Below are positions 18,809 to 30,560 of a stretch of DNA of 64,000 nt, piece by piece (the first letter of the stretch is position 1; each line of letters begins with the position of its first letter). A model generated the notes under the pieces. That model ran no database searches. It was not told the DNA's origin and saw only the letters and a list, made by a program, of their open reading frames with translations. The position numbers and the translations under genes are program-made. Source of the stretch: Neostapfia colusana (taxonomy: Eukaryota; Streptophyta; Magnoliopsida; Poales; Poaceae); contig JASWHV010000018.1 of NCBI GenBank assembly GCA_030760725.1, positions 25,824,273-25,888,272 of the forward strand, read 5' to 3'.

Positions 18809-21800
18809 TGACACGACCCCATTGGTCCTGTCGAGCCAGGATCATGCTGAGGGGTGCTGCGTTGCACAGCACCGTATAACACACGTCAAAGGTACAAAGC
18901 GGAAGCGGAAGTTTTATTACATAAGCAAGTTAATGAACATGTTTACAACAAAATAAGTTTAGTCTAAACTCGCGGGCGTAGACTAAGCATCAAGTGCACG
19001 TTCATCCCTCGAACGTGTCCTTGCTAGCACACACGCACACTAACTCTGCGGCGTGCACGACTCCCACTGGACGGGGTTCCCCTCCTGGGGTTCCGTCTCC
19101 TCTTCGGGAGTCCCTTCCTCATAGAACCCTGCAAAAAGCTTCAAACACAAGCAGTGAGCACGAAGGCTCAGCAAGTCTGACCCGTGTCACCTAAACATGG
19201 AACTTCTACATGAGGGTAATTGGTTACATGAGGTAAAAATCATTTGCAAGGACTCACCTAATTAGTAGAACCTTACTTTCAAGTTTTAGCAGCAGGTTGT
19301 GGAGAACCTTACACTAAGGCACATGAGAGAGCCGCAATCAAACAAGAAACGCATTTCTCTCATGTACTTTGCCCAAAGTTGAAAAGAACTTTAGTTAGCT
19401 CTAAGCTACAGCATATCATTAACAATCAATGTCCAGCTTTCAATCAGCAACATTTTAACATGTGACTAGCCTGTTCTTTCTACGTCATGGTACAGTGAAC
19501 AAGTGGTACTCACTGACCGCGAGGGACGGTGATTATAATCGATTTACACCTGCAGGGTTATCCGAACAACCCGTCACGTACGCCCGTACTCGATGTTGCC
19601 TACAACAACCATCACGGACGCCGTACGTGATTACCTTTCACCCGTTAGCCAAATATTGAACCGGTCCCATCGTCCCGAGCAAGAGGTCTCTGCACGCGCA
19701 TCTCCGTGCCGCCAGCCGATTTACACCTCGAGCTCTCAACCTACCCTCTGAACGACGGGCAATGCCTCAATACCCAGCTACCCGAGTTACATCAGTTTCC
19801 CGGTTCCCATATAGCCGGTAGGTCTTCGGTACTGTTCTAGCTTGTTCAACAGGCCCGCACATGGCTCGGTCCTTAATCAACACAAGCGGAGCTACAGCAC
19901 ACAGGCCCCAAAGTCCTGCTGCCCTTACCCTCCGCTTGGACTTATTTTCTTATCATGTGTTTCATGTGCTATCACTACCCGAGTCGAGTGCCTCTAGCCT
20001 ATGCTCGCGAGTAGTTCTAACTACTCGACTTGTACCGATCCTAATCTACCTTAGCATTGCAGTAGCTAACGGGGTTTGCAATCCTAAACCCAACCCGTGG
20101 CTTTCTTGGCTATGCAGTTGGATTTCCAAACAAGACTCAAATGCACAGAACAAAGGAAACAAGTATGTGCTCAAAACAATAAAAATTTGCAAAAAGATTA
20201 ATGCAAACTGGAGCTTGCCTTGCTGCTCTTGGTCGTAGGCTAGCTGCTCCTCCGGAGTAACAAAGTCTAGGACTTCGGGTTCCTCCTCGACCTTAGCGAC
20301 TACATGATATAAGAAACATATGTATCAATTTAAATGCATTTGTATTAACTTTGAAGTTGTGAAGTCTATAACCCTTGCTAGACAGACCTAATGACTGTGA
20401 AACTTTTACTGTGGCTTGGTTACAACCTAAACAGAGATTTGGTCAAGTTTTAGTTGCAGCAAAGCTCAATTGAGCCCTCCACAATTAATTATGTCCTTGA
20501 CCTTAATTAAAGGCTTTTAGGGTGTTCTAAGGATTTTCATGAAACAAACTATGACTTTCTGAAAACTAGATTTTCAGAGGGTTCTAATGGAGTTGGTCTC
20601 CCTTAATTTGGAAGTCTCTAACTAAATATATGAGCTAAACAATTTCAGAGAAAATTCTGAAAATGTTTCTGAACATTTTCTATTTTCTCTGGAACAGTTT
20701 CACTAATAACACCATTAGGTGGATTAAATAAGCACAAATGGATCTGAAATTTTTATGGTAGTTCAAGGATATTTTGGTGAACATCTCAGCAAAATTTCAG
20801 GATTTTCCTCCAAAGGATTCTCCAGTTAAAATTCCTAACAGTTTAAATTTTGAGGAATTAATTCTGGAGAAATAAGGAATTTCATGAAGTGAAACTTGAT
20901 TTTTTGGAAAGTACTCAGAGAGCTGAATCCAGAAAAATTTGGTTCACTCAATTTGGAGCTTTCTAGCCAAAGTTATGAGGATTTGAAGTTTGAAGGAAAT
21001 CTGAAAATCGGGGAAAAGTTTAAACTCGCGCGTGGGCCCAGGGGACACGCGTCGCACGCCTAGGTGATGGCACATCGCGGCCCACAAGGATTTTGCGCGC
21101 CAGCACACCCGATCCCGGCCGCAGCCGGATCCCGATTCAAAATATCTCCCGCTGACAGCTGGGGTCCACCCCCTTCTTCAACCTCGCGACACCCATGCCC
21201 CGCCGCCGAGGGATCTCGCCGGAGAGCTCGCCGCCGGCTGCTGTACAGCTCCAAACTTCTCGATTCTGGCCGCCCCTGCCTACTTTTACTCGGGGAACAG
21301 GATTCTAGGGTCAGCTTCTCATGACAATGGCCGGAGCATGGTCGGCGAGGAGCCGCCACCTCGGAACAACTTCGATCATGTCGGCTGACCCCTCTAGCAC
21401 CTCAGCTACTTGGGAAATCGGTCGGGGAGCATCAGTGGACCTCAGAGAAGGTCGACATGAGCTCGAGGCAGCTCGGGGAAGGCCCGAAATAGGTCCTCAC
21501 CGTGCGCCTGATGCCGCCCGTTCGTTCCTCCATCAGTAGACCTCGAATTACGCCGGGCACAGAGGTTCTCCGGCCCAGAGTTGTGAAGGCAACTTGTGCG
21601 TTACCGTGTCTAGATCGTGTGAGAGCGGCTTGAGGCCCTCTAATCCTTTCTAGAGCACGAATTAAACAGAATCGTACCCGAAGGTCGTTCTGCACACAGA
21701 AAGGGGGAAAAGTGGAAATTCGCCGCCGGTGAGCAACCACTCGAGCTGTGGCTCGGGGATGAGCAGCACCGGTCACCCGCGCGTCCAAGGGTGCCTTGGA

Positions 21801-22850
21801 TCGGGCGTGACAACGCCCTGGTTGGGCTGTCCACGAGAGCCCGAGGTGAGGCGGTTCCAAGTCCCGAATTTGATCTTTCGGCACAGCTGATATCACTCGG
21901 TTTCAACCGAATTCTAGCAACGGGGAGGACGGAGGAAGGTCTCTAGTACCTTGCTGGGGCTCCGGAGTGGACGGAGGAAGCTGCGATCGGCGTTCTCCGA
22001 TCAAGTCCGAGCTGCGGAAGTTTTCGTCCGGCGCTGAGTTATTGCAGGGAAGAACGATGGTGCCTCGGCCGAGGAGGGGGCAGGCGCCTTAAGGAGGCTC
22101 TGCACCACCTCACGCCCGCGCGTGGGCAAGCAGCTGGTGGCGCGGCGGCTGGCCTCGGTGGCGATCACCGCTGCGGCTCGGCGACCCGAGTGAAAAAGTC
22201 TCAGTCGGTTTGATCTGAGCAGTGGCTGACATGTGGGTCCCACCTCCAGTTTTAACCTCTGAAATTTACTCCTAATCACTGTTGTAAACAGTTAACCCCA
22301 TACTACCCTTGGCAATTCAAATTATTCACCCATGAGCCATTTGAATTGGTCAAAGTTCAAATGAGGTTTGGTTTGAATGAATTTCAGCACAAGTTCAGTT
22401 TGAAATTCAAATAAAGTTTGAATTTCTCCCCCTTAGCTCATGTCAAGATCAACTCCAAATGGAGTGAAAATTGGTGTGTGAGCTCACAAAAATGTGCTGA
22501 GTAAGAATATGCCTTCCACTTTTAAATTCATGGGATAAAAACAGTTTGAATTTGAATATGGTTTCAAACTGCCCTCTTCCTATCTATACCCAAAATGACC
22601 TCAAAAAGGTTTTGAATTTGGGTGAAACTTGGCATGGACATCCTTAGCAAAGTGTAGGAGTTTTCATATGTCCAGCCCATCTATATCACATGTGGGAAAT
22701 ACCACTTTTGCAATGTGTAAGTTTGTTCTCTAATGAGCATGTTGATAATTGTTACTTGTTCTTCATTTGTGTTCATCATTCTTCCTCAAATGAGGTGTGT
22801 GGTGTGGTGATGAACACTGCAAATGTGTGTCAAAAACTGAGGCCCTTACA
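18809..22850 (-). repeat. 5' LTR of C1
   Basis: A 4042-bp LTR paired with 10423-14464. Its right end TTACA is followed by the target duplication GAGCA (22851-22855). Small substitutions and compensating indels against the other LTR are spread along the whole length. Confidence 0.92.
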
Positions 22851-23526
22851 GAGCACCCGGCGGTCTCCCCAGTCTGAAAGCTATCCTCCACAGCCCCCAC
22901 GCGACGGACAATGACGACAAACGGGCGGCGGAGCTACTGAAGCTTGACCTAGGCTCCCTTTTCCGTCATGCAGACATCAACCGAGCACTAGTTGACTTAT
23001 GGCTGAAGTAGACGCATGCTCAGGGGGCCACGAAGACGGTGAACCAGGACCCTGAGCCCTGACATTCACCAGGCCTTACCGAACGATGTTCGTCGATGGC
23101 TCCTTGCGAAAGCAGGGGGCCGGTGCTAGCGTGCTGTTCCTCACGCCATTGGGGGGGCAGTCTGGGTATGTGGTGCGTTTCAATTCCAAGGCAGCCAGCA
23201 ACATAGCAAAGTATGAAGTGCTCATCCTTCTTGCTAGTCGTTGGCTCAGGGCAACTCCCACTCTGGTTATCAACTAAGATGGTGGAGGCAGACCTCCTCG
23301 TCTTGGACCTGCACCACGTACCGCGCACTAGCAAGGCCGCAGCTGACGACCTTTCAACGAAGACCCCCACCGGAGCCACTGTGCCTGAAGGGGGCTTTGA
23401 GAGGACGTTGCCGTGGCCCACAGCCCGGCCTGCCGAGCCGGACGAAGGGGGCTAGACCAGCACCTCGAAGCTGGCGGTCCCGGCGGCAATGTACGCCGCC
23501 AAGGATCACAAGCGTCACTGGGGACT
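22851..23526 (+). pseudogene. Y pol remnant: RNase H end and second (archaeal-type) RNase H
   Basis: This continues Y after C1. The first part corresponds to the C-terminus of RNase H. Then 23068-23275 reads RTMFVDGSLRKQGAGASV, FNSKAASNIAKYEVLILLASRW, the pattern of the extra archaeal-type RNase H that marks the Tat lineage (acidic residues in FVDGS and KYE). Stops and frame changes follow. It ends at the CCGTG target site of X. X has the matching region at 30075-29650 on the minus strand. Confidence 0.7.
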
Positions 23527-23531
23527 CCGTG
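23527..23531. other. Target site duplication CCGTG of X (left)
   Basis: CCGTG at 23527-23531 equals 58681-58685. The unsplit homologous site within X itself (minus strand near 29620) reads ACTCCGTGCAACC with CCGTG once, proving that everything between is one insertion. Confidence 0.95.
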
Positions 23532-24626
23532 TGTCGAAGTGTTCAGTCGACACTTCCCCCGGGCCTGCACTGGGCAGCCCGCGGAGGTTCTTTTTTCGGT
23601 GGGGCTAGTCTCTAGCGGAGAGCTTGCGCATATGGACGAGTTAGTAAGAGCTTGACACGGCTAGTTTTACGTGGTTCAGGCCGCCGGAGCGTAAAACCCT
23701 ACGTCCACGGCGAGCTATGGAGCTCGCTGTATTGCTTGCTGCTCGGGGCCGGAGGCCTGAGCTTGGGGGTGAGTTACAGCTTGAGAGTGTATGGCTAGCG
23801 TATGAGTTGCAAAGTGCGAACCACTGCTATCGACGCCTACCCGATCCTTTTATAGTCCAAGGCTCGGGCAGCTTACAAGGGGGGCCGAGACCCGACAGGT
23901 GGTCCCAGGAAGATTGTCTATCATCTACCGTATCTGCAGTTATGCCGGTAGTTGCCTCTGGTCGAAGGCTTCTGAGTCTTCATCTTGCCGCCCTGCCCAT
24001 GCCGCATGCTAGCCGTAGTGGTTGATGACGGCGCAGGCGGCATGGGGTGTCTTGTCGCGGTGTTTATTGGCTGGCAGGTTCTGACACTGCGCGCCAGTCT
24101 GTGATGCGACTGGGCGCAACGGCACCAGACAGAAGCGTGCTCCGCGTCTCCGCGTCTCGGAAGACGCGGGCCTTGAATACCTTGTACGGGCAAGGTATGG
24201 GGCGTCTTTACGCCCGCTGCCTATCACTCGGGGGCAGGCAGCGCCGTTCTGCTGCCACGTGGCGGGCCCGGAGCCCTTCTCAGAGGAGAGGAGGGCCCGT
24301 TCTGAGGGGCACGTGGAGCCTCCGGACCTCTCCCCGCGGAGGGAGAGGCTCGGCTTCTGTTGGCCACGTGGTGGGCCCGGAGCTCTCCTCTGAGGAGAGG
24401 GAGGTCCGGCCCCGCTGGACGCGTGGCGCCTTCGGACCTCTCTCCCGCGGAGGGGAAGGTCCGGCTTCTGTATGCTACGTGGCGGGCGCGGAGCTCTCCT
24501 CTGAGGTGAGGGAGGTACGGCCTCGCCGGACGCGTGGCGCCTTCGGAGCTCTCCCTGCGGAGAAGGGCGAGTTCCTTAGGCATTTTATCCTGTGCGCGGG
24601 GGTACCCCATATCTCAGGTACCGACA
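23532..24626 (-). repeat. Family T LTR E, 3' LTR of X
   Basis: A 1095-bp LTR, paired with LTR F. The TATA box is at 23847-23854 (minus). Three U3 tandem units lie at about 24254, 24362 and 24475. The right end is followed by the polypurine region and the leader of the antisense gene. Confidence 0.92.
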
Positions 24627-25116
24627 GTGGCCCCCGGGCCCATCTCGGGGGAGATAGCGAGCCCGAGGTGGGACCTCCGTCTCTTCCGATCCGCGCACTT
24701 TCTCTAAGTCCCGAATTGACCGCTGCCGGAGCACGAACGGCCGCGGGATCATGGGAGCGTGCTCTCAATTGATGGTTGCTTTTACTGCGGCGGTTCCCAA
24801 GACCACCACTTCTGCACTTTGCGGCTCTTTCTTCGGGAACTGCCGAAGTGCCTTGCCGGCTTGTCTTCTGGGGCGTCTGACTCCTTGACCCATCGCTTCA
24901 GTTGGGCGGCTTGGGTCCACCTTTCATCGGCGCCCGGTCTCGGAGCCAACGAGGTCGCCGATGCGATGTTTCCGGAGGTTTTCGAATTACCTCGAACCAT
25001 CCCTGGAAAGTTTTAAAAGGGGATCTCACCCGCATCGCGGCTTCCCTTCACATTGCGCTCATACTTCCCTTGAACTCTTGCGCCCCGGCTCTCCTGCCCT
25101 TGCGCCCTCTTTCGCC
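24627..25116 (+). promoter_or_regulatory. Polypurine region of X and leader of its antisense gene
   Basis: 24627-24647 is the inverted polypurine region GTGGCCCCCGGGCCC. The rest is the leader of the antisense ORF. The leader is homologous to those of W and Z even though their ORFs differ in form. A TATA-like TTTTAAAAGG stands at about 25011-25020, ~100 bp before the ATG. Promoter function is inferred from position and from conservation between copies. Confidence 0.45.
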
Positions 25117-27926
25117 ATGGCTTCCAACTTGCTCCCGACGCGCCTCGTTCGTTCTTCCGAGCTCGGGCCAGTGCGCAGGCTGCTGGGCTGGCGCTCAGAA
25201 GAGCAGAAACATCGGGTTCGCCGAGGATCTCTCCCCCTGGTCCTGGAAAAGGGGGAGATAGTCTTCTTCACCGCTTATGCTCTGGCGGGGTTCATTCCGC
25301 CGATTTCTTCCTTCTTTGTCACCCTGCTGGAGACATATGGTCTCCAGCTCCACCATCTTTCCCCCAACTCCTTCGCAATGGCTGCTGTTTTTTTCCACTT
25401 CTGCGAGATGTTCGTGGTGGTGCATGCCTCCGTGACACTCTTCCGCCACTTCTTTGTGCTGCGGATGACTGGGCGCGGCTCAAAGACTCAGATGGGGGCA
25501 TACTACTTCCAGCATCGCTGCAAAGACCCCAAGGTCTCCGGATACCTTCTGCCCTTCAGCGCATCAAGGTGGGAAAACTGGAGCGAGAGCTGGGTGGTAG
25601 TGCAGACCGACGAGCATGATCGCCTACAACTCCCAACCGCCAGCCCAACCACCGATCGCCGCTTCTGGGAGGAGATCCCTGAGCTGGAGCAGGAGTACTC
25701 CCCGGTCTTGGAGCGGATCCGGTTCTTGGCCAACGAGGGGCTGACGTCTCTAATGGTGCTGATGGACTTTATGTCACGCCGTATTGCTCCCTTGCAGCAG
25801 CGTAGCCGCCCAGCGTGGTACTACACCGGCGAGCAGGACTGTACCAGGCTGGAGAGGGGCCCCGGCTCTGACCCTTCCGACGAGGAGCTGAACGAGATGG
25901 TGAGCAAGGTGAGCGGTGACTACATTCCCAGTGGCGACCCCGCCCTTCCGCCCTCTGCCACCCCCCTCTTCTTGGAGCCTCAGAGGAGGTCAGAGCTCCT
26001 GCGGAAGATGCCGAACCTTGATGATATGGGGATCGCCGTCTGGCAGGTCGGGGATGCCTTCCGGGGTATCACCATTCCAGGAACCGAGCACCCCGGGTCA
26101 GGGCATGAGGCATCATCTGCTGTCAAACCCTCCCCCAGAGCCGACGGAACCCAAGCCGCTGACAAAGGGAAAGGAAAAGAGCCGGCCCCGGGCATCTAGA
26201 GAAGAAACGCGCCCGGTCTCCTCCGAGGGTGCCGCCTGTGCCGAGTCAGGGTGCCGGAGCTACTTTGCTCCCATCTCCCGGAGGTGCTGGTCCATCGGGT
26301 GGCAACCCGAAGAGGTCCCGAGTGTCCCTCCCCGGCAGGTCTCTCCCCAGACAGCAGCCGTCCGAATCAGCCCAAGTACCTCGCCATCCTTCCTCAAGCG
26401 GAGGGGCTCCCAGGACGGATGTTGGTGGGGCAACGCCGGCGAGTGCGCCGGGGATCCAGGCGTCCCATTCCGCGACCGTTCCAGTCGCTGGTCCCGGCGG
26501 TTCAGCTATAGCCCAGAGGCCAGTGCTGCAAGCTCGTTGGAGCGCTCATGCCGCCCAGTAAGTGTTGCTCTTTCTGGCTTGTAGGAGCAGAGCTCTTGTC
26601 TCTTCTCTTATTCTGAGGGCTTCTTCTTCTTGCAGGGATGGACCAGCTGCCGGGGGCGGGCCTCTTATCCGGCCGCCTTCAACCGACGGAAGCTCCGCGC
26701 CTCAGCACCTGGGGACCGTGGAGGCTCCCATGGCTCCCAAATCGACGGGGGCACCCTCTGCGCCAGCGGGTTCATTTTCCGCGGTGTCCGCATCTGCTCC
26801 TACCCGCCCTCCTTCACCAGTCCAGAAGCCAGGTCTCGAGACCGGGAGGGCTGCTGTAGGTGCGCCTGCTGGCCCCCTGGCCTCCTTAGGACAGCGCCCC
26901 ACCGTGGTTGTTGAGGCGCCGGCGCCCCCGCCGGTCTTAGACTCGTCAGGGGGGTCCAGCGATGCAACTCCTATCCCCCCTGCTCCAGCGCCCGTGTGGG
27001 ACGCCCTGGGGCGTGTCCAGACCAGCGCCCGGCAGCTCCAATCTGCCTTTGAGCAGGAGCAGAAGGCATTGGCCGGCGAGAGGGAACGCCTTCTCAGCTG
27101 GCAGCAGCGGGCCCGGGAGGCTAAGGCGGACCTTGACTCAAGGCAGTCAAGGCTTGAGGCCATGAGTGCTCCGCTTGGCACTCAGAAGAAGGCCATTAGC
27201 CGCTTGGAGTCAGAGGCCCAGCGGGTTCGTGCCACCTACCGCGAGGCTCTGGCCCAAGCTGAAGCCAAAGCCAAGGAGCGTTCCGCCGCCGCGGAGGAGT
27301 TGCAGCTGCAGGTAGCCTGTCGGGAGCACGCCGTCGCTGATCGGGAACGCGCCGCTGCGGCCGAGGAGGAGAAGACCACCGCCCGGCTGAGGGCCAAGGT
27401 GGAGGAGCTAAGGGCTCGGTCCGAGGAGCTGGAGCTCCGTGAGTCGGCTGTCGCCGCGAGAGAGGAGCAGTTCTCCAAGGAGCGCCAGGCGGCGATGGAT
27501 CGCGAGCTGGCAGCTCGCCAAGAGGTAGAGAGGCTCCAGTCCTTGCGGACTGCCGAGGCCCAGGCAGTCTGGTGCTTCATTGCCAAGGCGGGGTCCGCCT
27601 TGGCTCCTCTTGGTTTCAGCCCTGTGCAGGTGGAGACTCCAGCACGGCCGATGTCCGAAGCGACCCCGGCCCTTGAGTCTCTCGGCGACGAGCTAGGTCG
27701 GCTCGAATCAGTGATCGCCGACGAGCTGGAAGCAGAAGGTCGGGGCCTTGCGAAGGAGGTTGCTATGCACGTTCTGTCGTGCTTCTTTAGCCGAGACCCT
27801 TACTTTTCTCTAGGGCCGGTTCGTCTAGGACCCGTCACCAATCGGGAGGAAGCTGCCATGGCCGAAGTCGAGGACTTAGCTGCCCTCGTGGCCTCTAGGT
27901 TTCATCGGGAGTCCGGGGACTCTTAG
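25117..27926 (+). pseudogene. Antisense accessory gene of X, long form (Transposase_28-like), frameshifted
   Basis: This plus-strand gene is antisense to X. It starts at ATG 25117 in the context GCCATGG. Residues ~30-200 resemble the 'putative gypsy type transposon' family (Pfam Transposase_28): AGFIPPISSFFVTLLETYGL, FFHFCEMFV, LFRHFFVLR, GAYYFQ. A Pro/Ser-rich basic middle (KKRARSPP in the intact frame) follows. A 78-bp intron (26558-26635) joins exon 1 in frame to exon 2, which encodes a ~250-residue Ala/Glu-rich coiled coil and a conserved C-terminus ending at TAG 27926. One C is missing near 26187 compared with Y, breaking exon 1. Location in the 3' internal region and antisense direction recall gene23 of maize Grande. 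Its molecular role is unknown. Confidence 0.8.
26558..26635 (+). other. 78-bp intron in the antisense gene of X
   Basis: It has a donor GTAAGTGTTGC and acceptor TTCTTCTTGCAG. Splicing joins the frame of AQRPVLQARWSAHAA to DGPAAGGGPLIR; unspliced RNA hits TAA at the donor. Y has the same intron, same length, at 61660-61737 on the minus strand. Confidence 0.8.
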
Positions 27927-29080
27927 GCATCTGCCCTCGTGGCCACAAGGCCCTGTACTTCCTTTTTTATTTTTGTTGAGTCTGTAGCCCAGCTCGTGGA
28001 GCCTTCGTATGGACAGACTCCTGTTTCTTTCTGTGTCTGCATGTCCTAGTCTTCTTCTTGGCTTTTCCTGACCGAGTCCTTAGCTCCGCAAGGACTCGGA
28101 GGCCTTGACCAATCTCGAAGCTCTGCATAGACACCTTCTCCGGGTCCTCACTGTATACTAAGGGTTCCGGAGGTCTCCAGGACCCGCCTCACGAGATCGG
28201 AGGGGGGTCCGGGCCTGTTGGTCACGTGGCGGGCCCGGAGTTCCCGCCTGAGGGGAGGTCCGGGCTTGCGGAGCACGTGGAGTCTTCGGGCCTCTCCCCG
28301 CAGAGGGGGGAGGTCCGACTTCTATAGACCACGCGGCGGGCCCGGAGCTCCCCTCAAGGAGGTGGAAGGTCTGGCCCTGCTGGACACGTGGGGCCTTCGG
28401 GCCTCGCCCCTGTGAGGTCTAGTTCTTTGATCTTACCTTGGGGTTTTGGCCTTGCGCGATCCCGTAGCGGCCCCCTGGTAGGTGCGTTCTATTGGATGGA
28501 TGCGCCTACCATACTCCTGCGGGGAGTTGAGGCTGAGAGGTCCTGCACACAAGTAAGGAAAAAGTAATTCTCCTTGGGGGCTCCCCCCCTCTATCTCTTA
28601 GTCTTATCTGGCTTACGGTCCCCGTCCACTTATATGGTGCTTGGGAACTACCGTGCACGATGTGCCGGGGGCTTGGGGCCCCCTGGCTTTCGGCCGGTAC
28701 CTCCCACGCAACCGCCTTTGGCAGGGCAGCAAATGCCGACTAAAGATGAGAATGAGAAGAGGGAGTTGAACGCATAGTGAGCACGCGCTAGTAGGGTAAT
28801 CATAAAAAATTTATAAGTAAATTAAATGAGTACCAAAGAAGAGCAACGTAGGGCAGGTTTCTTTTCATATAAATTTCCATATGGGGAAGGCGGGCTGAAT
28901 ATGTAGGCCACGACCTGCCTCAAGGGAAGCAAGACTCTACGTGCTTGGGGTCGGAACCAAGCGAAGCTGAACGTAGTCCTGGACCATCCCCTGAGGCTTA
29001 GCTGCTCCAAGCACTGTTCCTGGACTTTTATGGAATTTATTATAAAAAGAAAGGTCTGTCCTATTGCTGCTCTAGGGGTA
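27927..29080 (-). other. Spacer of X between antisense gene and integrase remnant
   Basis: This spacer is conserved in Y (59226-60368). It contains the 3' region of the antisense gene. At 28206-28420 it holds copies of the G-box tandem repeat otherwise found in the LTR U3 (CACGTG at 28223, 28274 and 28385). At about 28573-28590 there is a GGGGGCTCCCCCC inverted repeat. On the minus strand a pyrimidine-rich acceptor-like site (…GTGTGCAG) and a donor-like AAGGTAAGA enclose ~130 bp. No convincing ORF is present. Confidence 0.6.
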
Positions 29081-29630
29081 GAACTTACAGCGATGTTCTG
29101 TGTTCCGAAGGTTCGGGAGGGGGTCCCCATCCTCGGTTCTGGGGAATGGTCCCAGGCCCAGGATGTCCAGCCTCAGTATGGCAAATGGCCATGTGGGCTG
29201 GATCATCTGTACCGTCCAAGCCGGTGTATGGATCTGCTTGGCGTGGAACAGGCACGCCTGGCAGCTCTCGACCAGCTCGACGGCATCCTGGAGTGTTGCC
29301 GGCTAGTAGAAGCCATGCCGAAAGGCTTTACCGACAAATGTGCGTGAGGAAGAGTGACTCCCACATTCGCCTCCATGGATCTCAGCAAACAAGTCGCAGC
29401 CTTCCCCCTGGGTTATGCACCGCAATAGGATGTGGTTGGCGCCACGTCGGCAGAGATCCCCCTCTACCGCCATGTGTCTCTTAGCCATACGCACAATCCG
29501 TTCAGCGGATACACGTTCATCAGGGAGGATATTGTCTTTCAAGTAGTCCCGGACCTCCGTGATCCATGCATCAGGTCTGACTTGAGCATCTGGATCATGA
29601 GCGCTGGGTTGCACGGAGTCCCCAGTGACG
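29081..29630 (-). pseudogene. Integrase remnant of X (zinc finger only)
   Basis: The minus strand carries the linker and HHCC finger of a Tat-type integrase: DAWITEVRDYLKDNILPDE, RRGANHILLRCIT, GGECGSHSSSRT, GFY followed by TAG where Trp is expected, then CQACLF. It reaches the first residues of the catalytic core (LDILGLGPFPR) and breaks off after NLRNTEHR. The D-D-E catalytic core and C-terminus are absent. Y has the same stop and the same breakpoint. No integration activity is possible from this copy. Confidence 0.8.
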
Positions 29631-29649
29631 CTTGTGATCCTTGGCGGCG

Positions 29650-30560
29650 TCCATGGCCGCCGGGACCGCCAGCTTCAAGGTGCTGGTCTAGCCCCCTTTG
29701 TCCGGCTCGGCGGGCCGGGCTGTGGGCCGCGGCAATGTCCTCTCAAAGCCCCCTTCAGGCACAGTGGCTCCGGTGGGGGTATTCGTTGAAAGGTCGTCAG
29801 CTGCGGCCTTGCTAGCGCGCGGTACGTGGTGCAGGTCCAAGGTGAGGAGGTCTGTCTCCACCATCTTGGTTGATAAACAGACTGGGAGTTGCCCTGAGCC
29901 AACGACTAGCAAGAAGGATGAGCACTTCATACTTTGCTATGTTGCTGGCTGCCTTGGAATTGAAACGCACCACATACCCAGACTGCCCCCCCCCCCCGAT
30001 GGCGTGAGGAACAGTACGCTAGCACCGGCCCCCTGCTTTCGCAAGGAGCCGTCGAAGAACATCGTTCGGTAAGGCCTGGTGAAGGTCAGGGCTCAGGGTC
30101 CTGGTTCACCGTCTTCGTGGCCCCCTGAGCATGCGTCTACTTCAGCCATAAGTCAACTAGTGCTCGGTTGATGTCTGCATGACGGGAAAGGGAGCCTAGG
30201 TCAAACTTCAGTAGCTCCACCGCCCATTTGGCCGCATTGTCCGTCGCGTGGGGGCTGTGGAGGATAGCTTTCAGCCTGGGGAGACCGCCGGGTGCTCGAT
30301 ACTCGGAGATCCCCAGGCTGCTTTGGACCTTCCGGGAAGCTCCGCTGATGTCCCGGGAGCTCTGGGGGGTCCCGTTTGGGAGTCCGGGAGGTCCTGTTGG
30401 GCCTCCGGGGGGATCCCGTTGCACCTCCGGGAGGTCCTGCGGGTCCTCCGGGAGGTTGTGTCGGGGATCCGAGGTCCGGTTTGGGCCTCCGGGGTTTTTT
30501 GGTACTTGCTTCTTGGTAGCGAAACAGGTTACGGTGGTATGGGGTCCAGCCACTCTGCGG
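29650..30560 (-). pseudogene. X pol remnant: RNase H end, G/P repeat and second RNase H
   Basis: 30345-30500 is the collagen-like Gly/Pro micro-repeat. 30297-30137 reads the C-terminal RNase H segment (AILHSPHATDNAAKWAVEL…ALVDLWLK). 30075-29870 is the archaeal-type RNase H of the Tat lineage, containing a 12-C run at 29986-29997 where Y has only seven. The small ORF from 30553 to 30137 is intact but is a chimera of repeat and RNase H end, so I do not treat it as a gene. Confidence 0.65.

Larger units (their letters stand above)
10423..22850 (-). mobile_element. C1: chromovirus-type Gypsy element without gag, 4.04-kb LTRs
   Basis: A 12,428-bp element with two 4042-bp LTRs, a Met primer site, a polypurine tract and TSD GAGCA. 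The interior is only 4344 bp and codes for RT, RNase H, integrase and a chromodomain-like end. The region upstream of RT (17310-18792) is noncoding, so gag, protease and the first part of RT are absent. The LTRs differ at about two dozen places in the first ~1.1 kb, roughly 2% by eye. It must have been moved by an intact relative, unless the missing part was lost after insertion. Confidence 0.9.

Noticed and set aside
23532..24626. LTR E as a solo LTR
   Set aside because: The bases on its right are polypurine region and antisense-gene leader, not the CCGTG duplication. The partner duplication is at 58681-58685.
26702..27586. Antisense ORFs opposite the coiled-coil exon (26702-27181, 27236-27586 and counterparts 60709-61593)
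   Set aside because: They are shadows of the GC-rich Ala/Glu codons of the spliced antisense gene, which has the intron and family similarity on its side.
30137..30553. Intact 138-aa ORF in X
   Set aside because: It is a chimera of Gly/Pro micro-repeat and RNase H C-terminus. Y has the same region broken by C1, and no start context or domain supports an independent gene.
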